54,229 nucleotides of DNA from Chloroflexota bacterium (GCA_017853275.1 JAFMJV010000015.1:1-54229); one strand, 5' to 3'. Positions 25,359 through 33,869 are shown, numbered from the stretch's first letter. The notes: generated from the sequence alone by a model not told the origin. A program made the numbers and translations.

Positions 25359-26240
25359 GTGCCGGTGGTGGCGATCCCCCCGGGGATCGAGGGGATCGTC
25401 GGGATCACGGAGCTCCCGGACGCTGCGTGGGTGGACCGCTGGGAGCGGATCATCCTCCCCGCGGAGCAGAAGGAGCGGCTCCTCAACCACCTCCTCTTCT
25501 CGCTCCGTCACCGGGGCCGGGTGAGCGCGGTCGGTCTCCCCGTCCACGGGCTCGTCATCCTCGCGGGCCCGCCCGGCACGGGGAAGACGACGCTCGCCCA
25601 TGGCCTCGCGGACCAGGCGGCCCGGATCCTCGGCGATCCCTCGCTCCTCTTCGTGGATATCGATCCCCACGCCTTCCCGAGCCAGATGCTCGGGGAGAGC
25701 CAGCGCTCCGTGGCGCGCCTCTTCGAGCGGACGATCCCGGACCTCGCCCAGCGCGGCCGTCCGATCGTCGTCCTCCTCGACGAGGTGGAGGCGCTCGCGG
25801 TGAGCCGGAACGGGGCGTCGCTGGAGACGAACCCGGTGGACGTCCACCGGGCCACGGATGCGGTGCTCGCGGGGATCGACCGCGTCTCGTGGGCGTGGCC
25901 GAACGTCACCTTCGTCGCGACGACGAACCGGCGGGCCGGGGTCGACCCCGCCTTCCTTTCGCGCGCGGACCTCGTGGAGGAGATCGGGCCGCCGGACGCT
26001 GCGGCGATCCTCGCGATCCTCCGGGATACGCTCGGCGAGGTGGCCCCCGGGGCCGCCGCGGACACGTCCGGCCTGACCGCCCTCGCGGGGGATCTCGCGG
26101 CCGCGGACACCGATGCCCGCCAGGTGCGCAAGCTCGTCCTGCGTGCGCTCTGCTCGCGCCGGGAGCTCGTCCTCGAGCCTGCCCGGCTCGGGGTGGCGGA
26201 CCTCGCGGCGGCCGTCCGGGCCGGGCTCGCGGAGGGATGA
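25359..26240 (+). CDS. AAA+ ATPase of the Pch2/TRIP13 type
   Basis: 293 residues, GTG start 3 bp after the bicupin stop. Walker A GPPGTGKT (70-77), Walker B VVLLDEVEAL (DE at 141-142), sensor 1 ATTN (187-190), sensor-2 region DARQVRKL (252-259). From Walker B onward the order DEVEALAVSRN, then HRATDAVLAGID, then FLSRADLVEEIGPP follows eukaryotic Pch2/TRIP13 closely. TRIP13 remodels HORMA-domain proteins; in bacteria such ATPases are best known in type III CBASS. No HORMA protein or CD-NTase is visible here, and the gene sits in a metabolic operon, overlapping the MFS gene by 4 bp. The N-terminal substrate domain of TRIP13 is mostly missing. The target is unknown. Confidence 0.82.
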   Translation: MPVVAIPPGIEGIVGITELPDAAWVDRWERIILPAEQKERLLNHLLFSLRHRGRVSAVGLPVHGLVILAGPPGTGKTTLAHGLADQAARILGDPSLLFVDIDPHAFPSQMLGESQRSVARLFERTIPDLAQRGRPIVVLLDEVEALAVSRNGASLETNPVDVHRATDAVLAGIDRVSWAWPNVTFVATTNRRAGVDPAFLSRADLVEEIGPPDAAAILAILRDTLGEVAPGAAADTSGLTALAGDLAAADTDARQVRKLVLRALCSRRELVLEPARLGVADLAAAVRAGLAEG

Positions 26241-27481
26241 CCGCCGGAGGCGGCGCGGCCGCTCCGGAGGCTCCGGAGGCGGCCTCCACGGCGGTCCCCC
26301 GTGACGCGCTCCTCCTCGCCGTCTCGATCTTCCTCTTCATCGCCGCCACGAACATCCTCACCCCGCTCATCCCGGCGGTCCGGGATGACTTCGGGGTGAG
26401 CATCACGATCGCCGGGCTGATCGTGGGCTCGTACGGGCTCGCCCGCCTCGCGGTCGATCTTCCCGCGGGCTTCCTCGCCGAGCGGGTCGGCTACCGGCGG
26501 CTCTCCCGGATCTCCGTCGTCCTCCTCGTGGCCGCCTCGCTCGTGGGGCTCGTGGCTCCGTCCGTGGAGGTCCTCATCCTCTCGCGGGTGGGGAGCGGGG
26601 TCGCGGTCGGGATCCTCGCCACGGTCATCCTCACCGCGCTGAGCGCCACGGCATCGAGCGCGAACCGGGGGAAGGTGATGAGCCTCTTCCACGTGGCGAA
26701 CAACACGGGGATCGCGCTCTACCCCATGGTCGGCGGCCTGATCGGGATCTGGATCGGCTGGCGGGCGACCTTCGCGGTCACCGCGGTCCTCGCGATCGTG
26801 GCCGCTCTCCTTCTCCTTCCGCTCCTCTCGCGCATCGACTTCCCCACGGCCGGGGGTGGGAAGAAGGGCGGCACGGATGAGACGCGGATCCTCCACGGGC
26901 GGGTGCGCCGGATCGCGCTCAGCGTCACCTACTACGGCGTGATGGCGAACATGATCCACCGGCACGGCTTCCGGAACACCGTCCTCCCCCTCTACGCCGC
27001 GCTCGTCCTCGGCCTCAACGGCCCGCAGATCGCCACCGCGATCGCGCTCATGTCGATCACCGGGCTCGCGGTCGCCACGCCCGGCGGGATGATGGGCGAC
27101 CGGATCGGCCGCCGGCGGGTGATCACGGCGGGGCTCGCCACGGTCGCGGTCGGCGACCTCATCTTCATCCTCACCGGCGACCTCGTCAGCTTCCTCATCG
27201 CCGCCGCGCTCATCGGCTTCGGCGATTTCTTCACGAGCTCCCAGACGGCGCTCCTCTCGGAGGTCGTCCCGCCTGCCGAGCGGGCGAAGTCCCTGAGCGG
27301 CTACCGCTTCAGCGCGGACCTCGGAGCGCTCATCGGGCCGATCCTCCTGGCCGCGGTGATGGACCTGACGAACAGCACCGTCGCGATCCTCGTCGCCGTG
27401 GGGATCCTCGCCCTCGGCTCCCTCCTCGCCTGGATCGGCATCCCCGCCGATCGGCGCGCACCGGCTGCCGCCGGTGCCTGA
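26237..27481 (+). CDS. MFS transporter
   Basis: 414 residues, about 12 membrane helices. An Ala/Pro/Gly-rich N-terminal tail of 25 residues precedes helix 1 (LLLAVSIFLFIAATNI). Motif A region after helix 2 (LPAGFLAERVGYRRLSR) and GMMGDRIGRRRVI in the second half are standard. ATG at 26237 overlaps the AAA+ stop (ATGA). In a catabolic operon, it probably moves the substrate or a product; direction unknown. Confidence 0.88.
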   Translation: MTAGGGAAAPEAPEAASTAVPRDALLLAVSIFLFIAATNILTPLIPAVRDDFGVSITIAGLIVGSYGLARLAVDLPAGFLAERVGYRRLSRISVVLLVAASLVGLVAPSVEVLILSRVGSGVAVGILATVILTALSATASSANRGKVMSLFHVANNTGIALYPMVGGLIGIWIGWRATFAVTAVLAIVAALLLLPLLSRIDFPTAGGGKKGGTDETRILHGRVRRIALSVTYYGVMANMIHRHGFRNTVLPLYAALVLGLNGPQIATAIALMSITGLAVATPGGMMGDRIGRRRVITAGLATVAVGDLIFILTGDLVSFLIAAALIGFGDFFTSSQTALLSEVVPPAERAKSLSGYRFSADLGALIGPILLAAVMDLTNSTVAILVAVGILALGSLLAWIGIPADRRAPAAAGA

Positions 27482-27561
27482 GATCTGCCGCCGGGCCCCG
27501 ACCCGGCTCCACCCCACGCCCCAGCACCGGCCCGCATGGCCGGACCAACCGGAGGTCCCAG

Positions 27562-28896
27562 ATGCTCCCCGATGATGTCGTCGCCCGGATCGACCCCCAG
27601 GAGGTCGTCGACCTCGCCCTCGCGCTGGGCAATGTCGACAGCCCGACGGGGAGCGAGGGTCCCGCCGGCGAGTTCGTCCATGACTGGCTCGCGGAGCACG
27701 GCTTCCAGCCGCGGCGCTATGCGCTCGTGGAGGACCGGATCAACGTCTCGGCCACGATCGGCGGGAGCGGCGGCGGCTACAGCCTGATCTTCAACGCGCA
27801 CCTGGACACGACCCTCCGCCCGGACGCGGTCTGGTCCGCGAAGGACCCGAAGGACCCGCTCTACCACTCCGCCTGGGTGGACGGCGAGGACATCTACGGC
27901 GACGGCGTCGTCAACGACAAGGGCCCGATGGCGGCCTTCCTCGTGGCGGCGAAGGCGATCCGCGATGCGGGGTATCCGCTGAAGGGCGACCTCATCGTGA
28001 GCGCGGTGGCGGGTGAGATCTCCCGCGAGCCGGTCGAGGAGTGGCAGGGTCCCGCCTACCTCTCCAAGGACCTCGGCGCGCGCTTCATGGTCACCCACGG
28101 CGCCGTGGCGGACTTCGCGCTCGTCGCGGAGGGGACCGGCTTCGGGATCGTGGGCGTGGAGCCCGGCAAGGCGCACTTCAAGGTGACCGTCTACACGGAC
28201 ACCCCGCGCTACTACACCCCGTATCTGCCGCGCCCCACCGGCATGGCGGACGCGCCGAACGCGATCGTGCGCGCCGCGGCGGTCATCGAGGCGTTCGAGC
28301 GCTGGGCCTACGACTACCAGGTCCGCCACACCTACGAGGGGCCCTTCGGGCGGATCGTGCCCAAGGCGAGCGTCAACGCGATCCGCTCCGGCTACCCCTA
28401 CGGCCTCACGAGCGCACCGCAGCTGTGCTCCTTCTATGTGGACACGCGGATCCTCCCCGGCGCGAACCCGATGGACCTCCGGGACCAGCTCCGCGGCGTC
28501 CTCGCAGAGGTCGGCGTGGAGGGCGACGTGGAGCTCTTCCTCTACCGCCCGGGCTACGAGGTGAAGGGCGCGGAGCGGCTGATCGAGACGGTCCGCCGCT
28601 GCCACGACCAGGTCTTCACCGAGCCCCCGGTCATCGTGGCCGACCCCGTCACGAGCATGTGGCGGGACACGAACGCCTTCAACGAGCTGGGGATCCCGGC
28701 GATCAGCTACGCGCCGCGCTCGGCGAGCCACGCGGCGAAGAAGTCCTTCAAGGTGAAGGACCTCCAGGCCGCGGCGGTCGTCTACGCCCGGATCGCGATG
28801 GACCTGTGCAACCAGGACCGGCGGCCCGGCGCGGCGCTCGGCGCCCACCTCAACGCGGCGATCGCCCAGTCCGTGGCGGACCGGAACGCCGGCTGA
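27562..28896 (+). CDS. M20-family metallohydrolase (ArgE/DapE/carbamoylase-like)
   Basis: 444 residues, two-domain M20 size. Metal sites: FNAHLDTT (HxD), GDGVVNDKGPMAAFL (bridging Asp) and VAGEISREP where many members have paired Glu; here only one Glu is plain. The dimerisation domain is in the middle (about residues 200-330) and the terminal His lies in SYAPRSASHAAKK. The family includes deacylases and N-carbamoyl-amino-acid amidohydrolases. ATG at 27562 follows GGAGG. Last gene of the operon, 80 bp after the MFS gene, closed by a strong hairpin. Confidence 0.88.
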   Translation: MLPDDVVARIDPQEVVDLALALGNVDSPTGSEGPAGEFVHDWLAEHGFQPRRYALVEDRINVSATIGGSGGGYSLIFNAHLDTTLRPDAVWSAKDPKDPLYHSAWVDGEDIYGDGVVNDKGPMAAFLVAAKAIRDAGYPLKGDLIVSAVAGEISREPVEEWQGPAYLSKDLGARFMVTHGAVADFALVAEGTGFGIVGVEPGKAHFKVTVYTDTPRYYTPYLPRPTGMADAPNAIVRAAAVIEAFERWAYDYQVRHTYEGPFGRIVPKASVNAIRSGYPYGLTSAPQLCSFYVDTRILPGANPMDLRDQLRGVLAEVGVEGDVELFLYRPGYEVKGAERLIETVRRCHDQVFTEPPVIVADPVTSMWRDTNAFNELGIPAISYAPRSASHAAKKSFKVKDLQAAAVVYARIAMDLCNQDRRPGAALGAHLNAAIAQSVADRNAG

Positions 28897-28933
28897 CGAC
28901 CCTGCCGGACGATCCTCCGGCGACGCACACGAA

Positions 28934-28968
28934 CGGAGAGGCGGCCCCGCGGCGGGGCCGCCTCTCCG
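28934..28968 (+). terminator. Hairpin terminator of the catabolic operon
   Basis: GC-rich inverted repeat: CGGAGAGGCGGCCCCGC pairs with GCGGGGCCGCCTCTCCG around a very small centre. It ends 13 bp before the stop of the converging ABC exporter gene and could act in both directions. No T-run. Confidence 0.65.
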
Positions 28969-28980
28969 CGTTCCCGGGTC

Positions 28981-29790
28981 CTAGCGCCGGCTGGTCGTCC
29001 GCTTCGCCACGCGGGCCGCCCAGAGGGTGGCCCCCAGGCAGAGCGCGCCGATGATCGCGAAGCCGGAGGCGACCTGGCTCGCATCCCAGCCGGTGATGAG
29101 GAGGCCGCGCATCGTCTCCAGGACGTAGGTCGTGGGGTTGAGGGCGGCCGCCACCTGGAGCCAGCCCTGGAGCTGGTCCCGGGGCATGAAGGTGGGCGCG
29201 AGGAAGACGAGCGGGAAGAAGATGATCGTGGCCGCCTGGGCCGCCGCCGCGTTCCCGGCCATCAGGCCGGTCGCCACCGCGTAGCCCGCGAAGGCCATCC
29301 CCCACATGAGGGAGAGGAGGAGGACGAGGCCGAGCCCGGCCAGCCCCGTGGCGGCATCCACCCCGAGGACGACGCCGAGGACGACGACGAGGCCGGCCTG
29401 GGTGAGGACGAGGAGCGCGCCCACGAGGATCGGGGCGAGGACGATGACGATCCGGCTGATCGGCATCGCCTGGAGGCGCCGGAGGTAGCCGCTCTCGAGG
29501 TCGTCCACGAGGAGCTGCCCGGCGATCGCCCCGGCGAGCGAGGCGTTCACGATCGAGACGGGGAGGATGAAGGTGAGGAAGTCGGCCCCGATGATCATCT
29601 CGAAGCCGACCGAGGCGCCGAAGGCGCCGGTGTAGACCGCGAGGAAGAAGAGGCTGACCATCAGGTTGATGTACGTCGTGGGGGCGACGACGAGCTGACG
29701 GAGGAGCCGGCCGAGGAGGATGCCCAGCTGGACGAGGACGGAGGGGGTCGCCGGGAGGATCACCCCGGGGGTCGCCGTGCTCGCGGTCAT
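28981..29790 (-). CDS. ABC-2 type transporter permease (DrrB-like)
   Basis: 269 residues with six membrane segments. Sequence GQLLVDDLESGYLRRLQAMP and APTFMPRDQLQGWLQ then ALNPTTYVLETMRGLL are typical of DrrB/NodJ-style ABC-2 exporters of lipophilic compounds. ATG at 29790 overlaps the ATPase stop by 4 bp. No substrate can be named. Confidence 0.9.
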   Translation of the reverse strand: MTASTATPGVILPATPSVLVQLGILLGRLLRQLVVAPTTYINLMVSLFFLAVYTGAFGASVGFEMIIGADFLTFILPVSIVNASLAGAIAGQLLVDDLESGYLRRLQAMPISRIVIVLAPILVGALLVLTQAGLVVVLGVVLGVDAATGLAGLGLVLLLSLMWGMAFAGYAVATGLMAGNAAAAQAATIIFFPLVFLAPTFMPRDQLQGWLQVAAALNPTTYVLETMRGLLITGWDASQVASGFAIIGALCLGATLWAARVAKRTTSRR

Positions 29791-30752
29791 GCCGCCACCT
29801 CCGCAGGACCCTGGTCCTCGATGAGGTGGCCGCCGACGACGTGGTGGAAGACGTCATCCAGGGTGGGGCGGTTGAGGGAGACGCTGCGTGCATCGATCCC
29901 GTCCGCGGAGAGCGCGCCAAGGACGCGCGGGACGGAGGCTCCCCCATCCTTCACGTCCAGGGTCACCTTCCCCTTCCCCTCGTGGGTCCCGCCGGCCCGT
30001 TCCGCGGCGCGATCGCCATCCGCGGGGTCGACCTCGACGGTGAGGACATCTCCGCCCACGAGCCGCTTCAGCTCGTCCGCCGTCCCCTCCACCCGGAGGC
30101 GCCCGGTCGCGACGATGCCGATCCGGTCCGCGAGGGCATCCGCCTCCTCGAGGTATTGCGTCGTGAGGAGGACGGTGACCCCCTCCTCGCGCAGCCGGCG
30201 GACGCGCGTCCACATCGCCTGGCGGGAGATCGGGTCGAGCCCGGTCGTGGGCTCGTCCAGGTAGACGACGCTCGGCCGGCCCACGAGGGCGATCGCGAGG
30301 TCGAGGCGGCGGCGCATCCCGCCGGAGTAGGTGCGCAGGCGCTTCTGTGCCGCATCCGAGAGCTCGAACTCGGCGAGGAGCTGGGTCGCGCGCGCCTCCG
30401 CATCCCGGCTGCCCATCCCGAGGAGCCGGGCATGGCGGGCGATGAGCGAGTGCCCGGTGGCGAGCTTGTCCACCCCGGTCTCCTGGAGCGCGACGCCGAT
30501 CCGGCGGCGGACCTCGTTCGCCTGGGCGACGACATCGAAGCCGGCGACCCGGACGCTCCCGGCGTTCGGGAGGAGGAGGGTCGCAAGGACCCCGATCGTC
30601 GTGGACTTCCCGGACCCGTTCGGTCCGAGGAGCCCGTAGACCTCGCCCGGCCGGACCTGGAAGGAGAGCCCGTCCACGGCCGGTGGCGCGTCCGGGCGAT
30701 AGCGCTTCACGAGACCGTCCACGACGATCCCCGGCGCGGCTTCCGCGTGCAT
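29787..30752 (-). CDS. ABC transporter ATP-binding protein (DrrA-like)
   Basis: 321 residues. Walker A GPNGSGKST, signature YSGGMRRRLD, Walker B VVYLDEPTTGLD and switch region LLTTQYLEEAD match DrrA-type daunorubicin-resistance ATPases. The C-terminal 90 residues (LTVEVDPADGD to TLDDVFHHV) are the DUF4162-like tail of this group. Two-gene exporter operon with the permease. ATG at 30752, divergent from the lipoprotein gene (88 bp). Confidence 0.93.
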   Translation of the reverse strand: MHAEAAPGIVVDGLVKRYRPDAPPAVDGLSFQVRPGEVYGLLGPNGSGKSTTIGVLATLLLPNAGSVRVAGFDVVAQANEVRRRIGVALQETGVDKLATGHSLIARHARLLGMGSRDAEARATQLLAEFELSDAAQKRLRTYSGGMRRRLDLAIALVGRPSVVYLDEPTTGLDPISRQAMWTRVRRLREEGVTVLLTTQYLEEADALADRIGIVATGRLRVEGTADELKRLVGGDVLTVEVDPADGDRAAERAGGTHEGKGKVTLDVKDGGASVPRVLGALSADGIDARSVSLNRPTLDDVFHHVVGGHLIEDQGPAEVAA

Positions 30753-30827
30753 CCCTGCGTCCCTCGTTGCTGGTTCCTCCTCTCCTTCGCAGCGGAGGCC
30801 GGAACGGATCGGCCGCCCGGTCTGCCG

Positions 30828-30833
30828 TATCCT
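30828..30833 (+). promoter_or_regulatory. -10 box for the lipoprotein gene, leaderless candidate
   Basis: TATCCT ends 7 nt before the ATG at 30841, and there is no ribosome binding site, so the transcript probably starts at the start codon. No clear -35. Confidence 0.4.
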
Positions 30834-30840
30834 CGGGTGG

Positions 30841-31467
30841 ATGGATCCGACCCCCGGGCGCCGGCCCGGACCGCACCCCGCCGACCCCGCCCGCCGGGTG
30901 CTCGCGGGCGCGGGAGCCGTTCTCCTCGCGCTCGCCGTGGCCGCGTGCGGCGGCGGCGGGCCGGCGCCGTCCGCGGAGCCGGGACCGGAGTCCAGCGCCG
31001 CTGCCGATCCCCGCGACCGCCCCACGGATCCCTGCGGCCTCATCGACCTCGTGATGCAGGATCACGTCGACCTGCGCCTCATCCGTCTCCGCCCGGCGAA
31101 CCGGGACATCCTGGAGCTCACCGTCCAGACGATGCGCATCGACTGGGACGACACGCGGGGTGACCTGCCGGATGAGCTCTCGGAGGAGTCGCGGGCCGTC
31201 TCGCGCGCGCTCACCGAGCTGGAGATCGCGATGCTCGGCTACATCACCTCGCCCGACCCGATCGCGGCGGCCGAGCAGGTGCTGGAGGCGGAGATCGTCT
31301 TCGACCGGGCGCTTCTCGCGCTCCGCGACCGGAGCACCTGCCCGCCCTTCGTCCCGGAGGTCGTGGTCACCCCCTCCCCGGAGCCGACCCCCACGCCGCC
31401 GCCGGTCCCCGACCCGACCCCCTTCCCCTCGCTCCCCGCCCGGCCCGAGCGCTCCGCCGCCCCCTAG
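30841..31467 (+). CDS. Hypothetical lipoprotein
   Basis: 208 residues. A lipoprotein signal peptide is visible: basic start (DPARR), hydrophobic core LAGAGAVLLALAVAAC with the lipobox LAVAAC. A low-complexity Pro/Ser/Gly stretch follows (about residues 38-62), then a helical domain with PTDPCGLIDL and RDRSTCPPF (two Cys that could form a disulfide), and a Pro-rich tail. Not recognised as a known family. Its stop and that of the converging metallopeptidase gene share CTAG (31464-31467). Confidence 0.75.
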   Translation: MDPTPGRRPGPHPADPARRVLAGAGAVLLALAVAACGGGGPAPSAEPGPESSAAADPRDRPTDPCGLIDLVMQDHVDLRLIRLRPANRDILELTVQTMRIDWDDTRGDLPDELSEESRAVSRALTELEIAMLGYITSPDPIAAAEQVLEAEIVFDRALLALRDRSTCPPFVPEVVVTPSPEPTPTPPPVPDPTPFPSLPARPERSAAP

Positions 31468-32183
31468 TCGAGCGCCGCGAGGAGCTCCGCGTGGTGGGCG
31501 CGGAGCCAGGTACGCGCCTCGTCCGTGCGCGGCGCGTGGCCGCGCACGAGGGACCAGAAGCGCGCCGAGTGCCCCCGCACCACGAGGTGTCCGAGCTCGT
31601 GGACCACGACCGCGTCCAGGACATAGGGTGGCGCGAGGAGGAGGCGCCAGTTGAAGGAGAGGGCACCGTTCGCCGCGGCGCTCCCCCAGCGGCTCGACTG
31701 CGCGCGGATCGAGACGGGACCGGGGCGGACCCCGACCTCGGGCGCCCGCTCGGCCACGCGCCGCTCGATCGTGCGGCGCGCCTCCGCCCGCAGCCAGCGT
31801 TCCAGGTGGCGGGGGAGATCCTCCGGGGTGGCCGAGCGGACGACGATCTCGCCCACGATCCCTTCCTCGTCCGATCCGAGCGTGCGGGTCACCCCGCCGC
31901 GGCCGGCCACCGGCTCGTGGCGGACCCGGTGGGGGATCCCGTGGACGACGAGGGTCCTGCCGGCGGTGAGCGGCGGCCGGGCACCGATCCGGGCGCGCTC
32001 CGCGGCGGTGCGCGCGACCTGGCGCGCGATCCAGTCGCGGTGCTCGCCCACGAGCGCCGCCGCGAGCGCAGCCGGGGCGCGGCTGGGGAGGACGACGACG
32101 ACCTCGCCGTCGCGCGCCACGGTGAGCCGGGCGCGCCGGGCACGGGTGGAGCGGCGGACGCGGTAGGAGGGCGGGGGCGTCAC
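31464..32183 (-). CDS. YgjP-type (M48-like, DUF45) metallopeptidase
   Basis: 239 residues. Catalytic zinc motif VVHELGHLVVRGHSARFW (HELGH plus the downstream His) with upstream SSRWGSAAANGALSFNWRLL, the conserved YgjP/WLM-family string. These are predicted cytosolic zinc peptidases, and the role is unclear. GTG at 32183, 4 bp after the pxpC stop, so it is probably the last gene of the pxp operon. Its C-terminus overlaps the stop of the lipoprotein gene. Confidence 0.87.
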   Translation of the reverse strand: MTPPPSYRVRRSTRARRARLTVARDGEVVVVLPSRAPAALAAALVGEHRDWIARQVARTAAERARIGARPPLTAGRTLVVHGIPHRVRHEPVAGRGGVTRTLGSDEEGIVGEIVVRSATPEDLPRHLERWLRAEARRTIERRVAERAPEVGVRPGPVSIRAQSSRWGSAAANGALSFNWRLLLAPPYVLDAVVVHELGHLVVRGHSARFWSLVRGHAPRTDEARTWLRAHHAELLAALD

Positions 32184-32187
32184 CGGA

Positions 32188-33162
32188 TCAGGCCATCGGC
32201 TCTGCCATCCGGAGCCGTGCGCCGGCGGCGGCCAGCTCGGCGTCGGCATCCGCCGCGAGCCGGAGGGCGGTCGCAAGATCGATGCGCGCGAAGCGGAGCT
32301 CATCCCCGGCCTGGACCTGGCCGAGGGCGGGGCGGTCCGCGGATGCGGCGACCGCGATGACCCGGTAGCCGCCCACGGTGGGGTGATCCGCGAGGAGGAG
32401 GATCGGCGCGCCACCGGCGGGGACCTGGATCGCGCCCCAGGTCATCCCGAACGAGGCGGGCTCCGGACCGGATGCGGGCGGGAGGGGCGGCCCGGCGAGC
32501 CGGAGCCCGGCCCGGTCGCTCCGAGGCGTGACCGTCCACGCCGTGGAGAGGAGGAGGCGGAGCGCGTCGCGCGGAAGGTCCGCGGCATGCGGACCCTCGA
32601 GGACGTGGATCGTCCGGGGGCCGGCGTGGCCGGCCACGCCGGAGGCGGGTCCCGGCCCGGGCCAGTGGCGGCCGGCACCATCGAGCCGGTCCGGGTCCGC
32701 GGGCCGGAGCAGGTCCCCCGCCGCGACCGGGCGGCCGCCGATCCCGCCGATCCCGCCGACCGGTGCGGTCGACGCCGAGCCGAGGACCCGGGGGAGATCG
32801 ATCCCGCCCGCGAGCGCGAGGTAGGTCCGTGCCCCATCCCGGGCGGCCCCGAAGACGAGCGTGGAGCCGCCACGCAGGAGATGGCTCGTCCCGGGCCGGA
32901 TCCGCCGCCCATCCTCGGGGATCACGGCCTCCATCTCCGCGCCGGCCACCGCGACGAGGCAGGGCTCGCGGACGATGAGCTCGGCGCCGAGCAGCTCCAT
33001 CTCGAGGGCGGGCGCGGCCGGATCGTTCCCCAGCAGGAGGTTCGCGGCGGCGAGAGCGAGGGGGTCGCAGGCGCCCGAGGGCGGGATCCCGTAGGCAGCC
33101 GCTCCGGGGCGGCCGGCATCCTGGATCGTGGCATGGAGCCCCGGCACGCGGACCTCGAGCAT
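32188..33162 (-). CDS. pxpC: 5-oxoprolinase subunit C (biotin-dependent carboxyltransferase-like)
   Basis: 324 residues. KipA/PxpC features: GLHATIQDAGRPG near the N-terminus, GIPPSGACDPLALAAAN, LLGNDPAAPALE, ARTYLALAGGID and SFGMTWGAIQVP. With PxpA and PxpB it makes the ATP-dependent prokaryotic 5-oxoprolinase that converts 5-oxoproline to glutamate. ATG at 33162 abuts the pxpB stop (1-bp overlap). C-terminal end is normal. Confidence 0.93.
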   Translation of the reverse strand: MLEVRVPGLHATIQDAGRPGAAAYGIPPSGACDPLALAAANLLLGNDPAAPALEMELLGAELIVREPCLVAVAGAEMEAVIPEDGRRIRPGTSHLLRGGSTLVFGAARDGARTYLALAGGIDLPRVLGSASTAPVGGIGGIGGRPVAAGDLLRPADPDRLDGAGRHWPGPGPASGVAGHAGPRTIHVLEGPHAADLPRDALRLLLSTAWTVTPRSDRAGLRLAGPPLPPASGPEPASFGMTWGAIQVPAGGAPILLLADHPTVGGYRVIAVAASADRPALGQVQAGDELRFARIDLATALRLAADADAELAAAGARLRMAEPMA

Positions 33163-33869
33163 CAGCCGCCCTCCTCATCGCCGGCGGGGACGAACCGGAC
33201 GCGGTCGCCGGGGCGGAGGAGCGCGGGCGGATCGCGGCGCAGGTCCCAGGGGCGGACCGTGGTCCGGCCGATGAGATGCCAGCCACCCGCGGTGGCGAAG
33301 GGATAGACGCCGGTCTGCCGCCCGGCGATCGCGACGGAACCCTCGGGCACGCGGAGCCGCGGCTCGGGACGACGCGGGAGGGCGAGCCGCTCCGGGAGGG
33401 GGCCGAGGTAGGCGAAGCCGGGGACGAAGCCGAGGCAGAAGACGCGGTAGACCGACGCGGCGTGGAGCTCCGCCACCTGTGCCTCGGTGAGACCACAGCG
33501 CGCGGCGACCTCGGGGAGGTCCGGGCCGTCCGCGCCGCCGTACCGGACGGGGATCTCGAGGACGAGGCCGGCAGGCTCTGCGGGCGGGTCGGTCGCGAGG
33601 ATCTCGGTCAGCCACCCCGCGAGCTCCGCCCGGGCCGCGTCCGGATGGAGCCGCGCAGGATCCACCGGGACGAGGAGGCTCGCGAAGCCGGGGACGGGCG
33701 CGCCCCAGCCCGCGGCGCCGCCCATGCTCGCGGCGCGGACACGCTCCGCGAGGGCGAGGACGCGCCGGCCGAGCATCGTGTCGACCCCCTCGCCGAGGAT
33801 CGCAAGGACGGCGCGGTCGCCGTAGGGGACGACGCGCGGACCGGCCGGCGCGGGATCGCCCGTGCTCAT
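33162..33869 (-). CDS. pxpB: 5-oxoprolinase subunit B (KipI family)
   Basis: 235 residues. PYGDRAVLAILGE at the start, GFASLLVPVDP, IPVRYGGADGPDL, CLGFVPGFAYLG and SVAIAGRQTGVYPF are the conserved KipI/PxpB strings. ATG at 33869 overlaps the pxpA stop by 4 bp. KipI in Bacillus also inhibits KinA; the neighbouring pxpA and pxpC here support the 5-oxoprolinase role instead. Confidence 0.93.
   Translation of the reverse strand: MSTGDPAPAGPRVVPYGDRAVLAILGEGVDTMLGRRVLALAERVRAASMGGAAGWGAPVPGFASLLVPVDPARLHPDAARAELAGWLTEILATDPPAEPAGLVLEIPVRYGGADGPDLPEVAARCGLTEAQVAELHAASVYRVFCLGFVPGFAYLGPLPERLALPRRPEPRLRVPEGSVAIAGRQTGVYPFATAGGWHLIGRTTVRPWDLRRDPPALLRPGDRVRFVPAGDEEGG

Noticed and set aside
25359-26240. 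CBASS or other HORMA-based defence system
   Set aside because: Only the TRIP13-like ATPase is present; no CD-NTase, HORMA or effector gene is visible, and the neighbours are metabolic.
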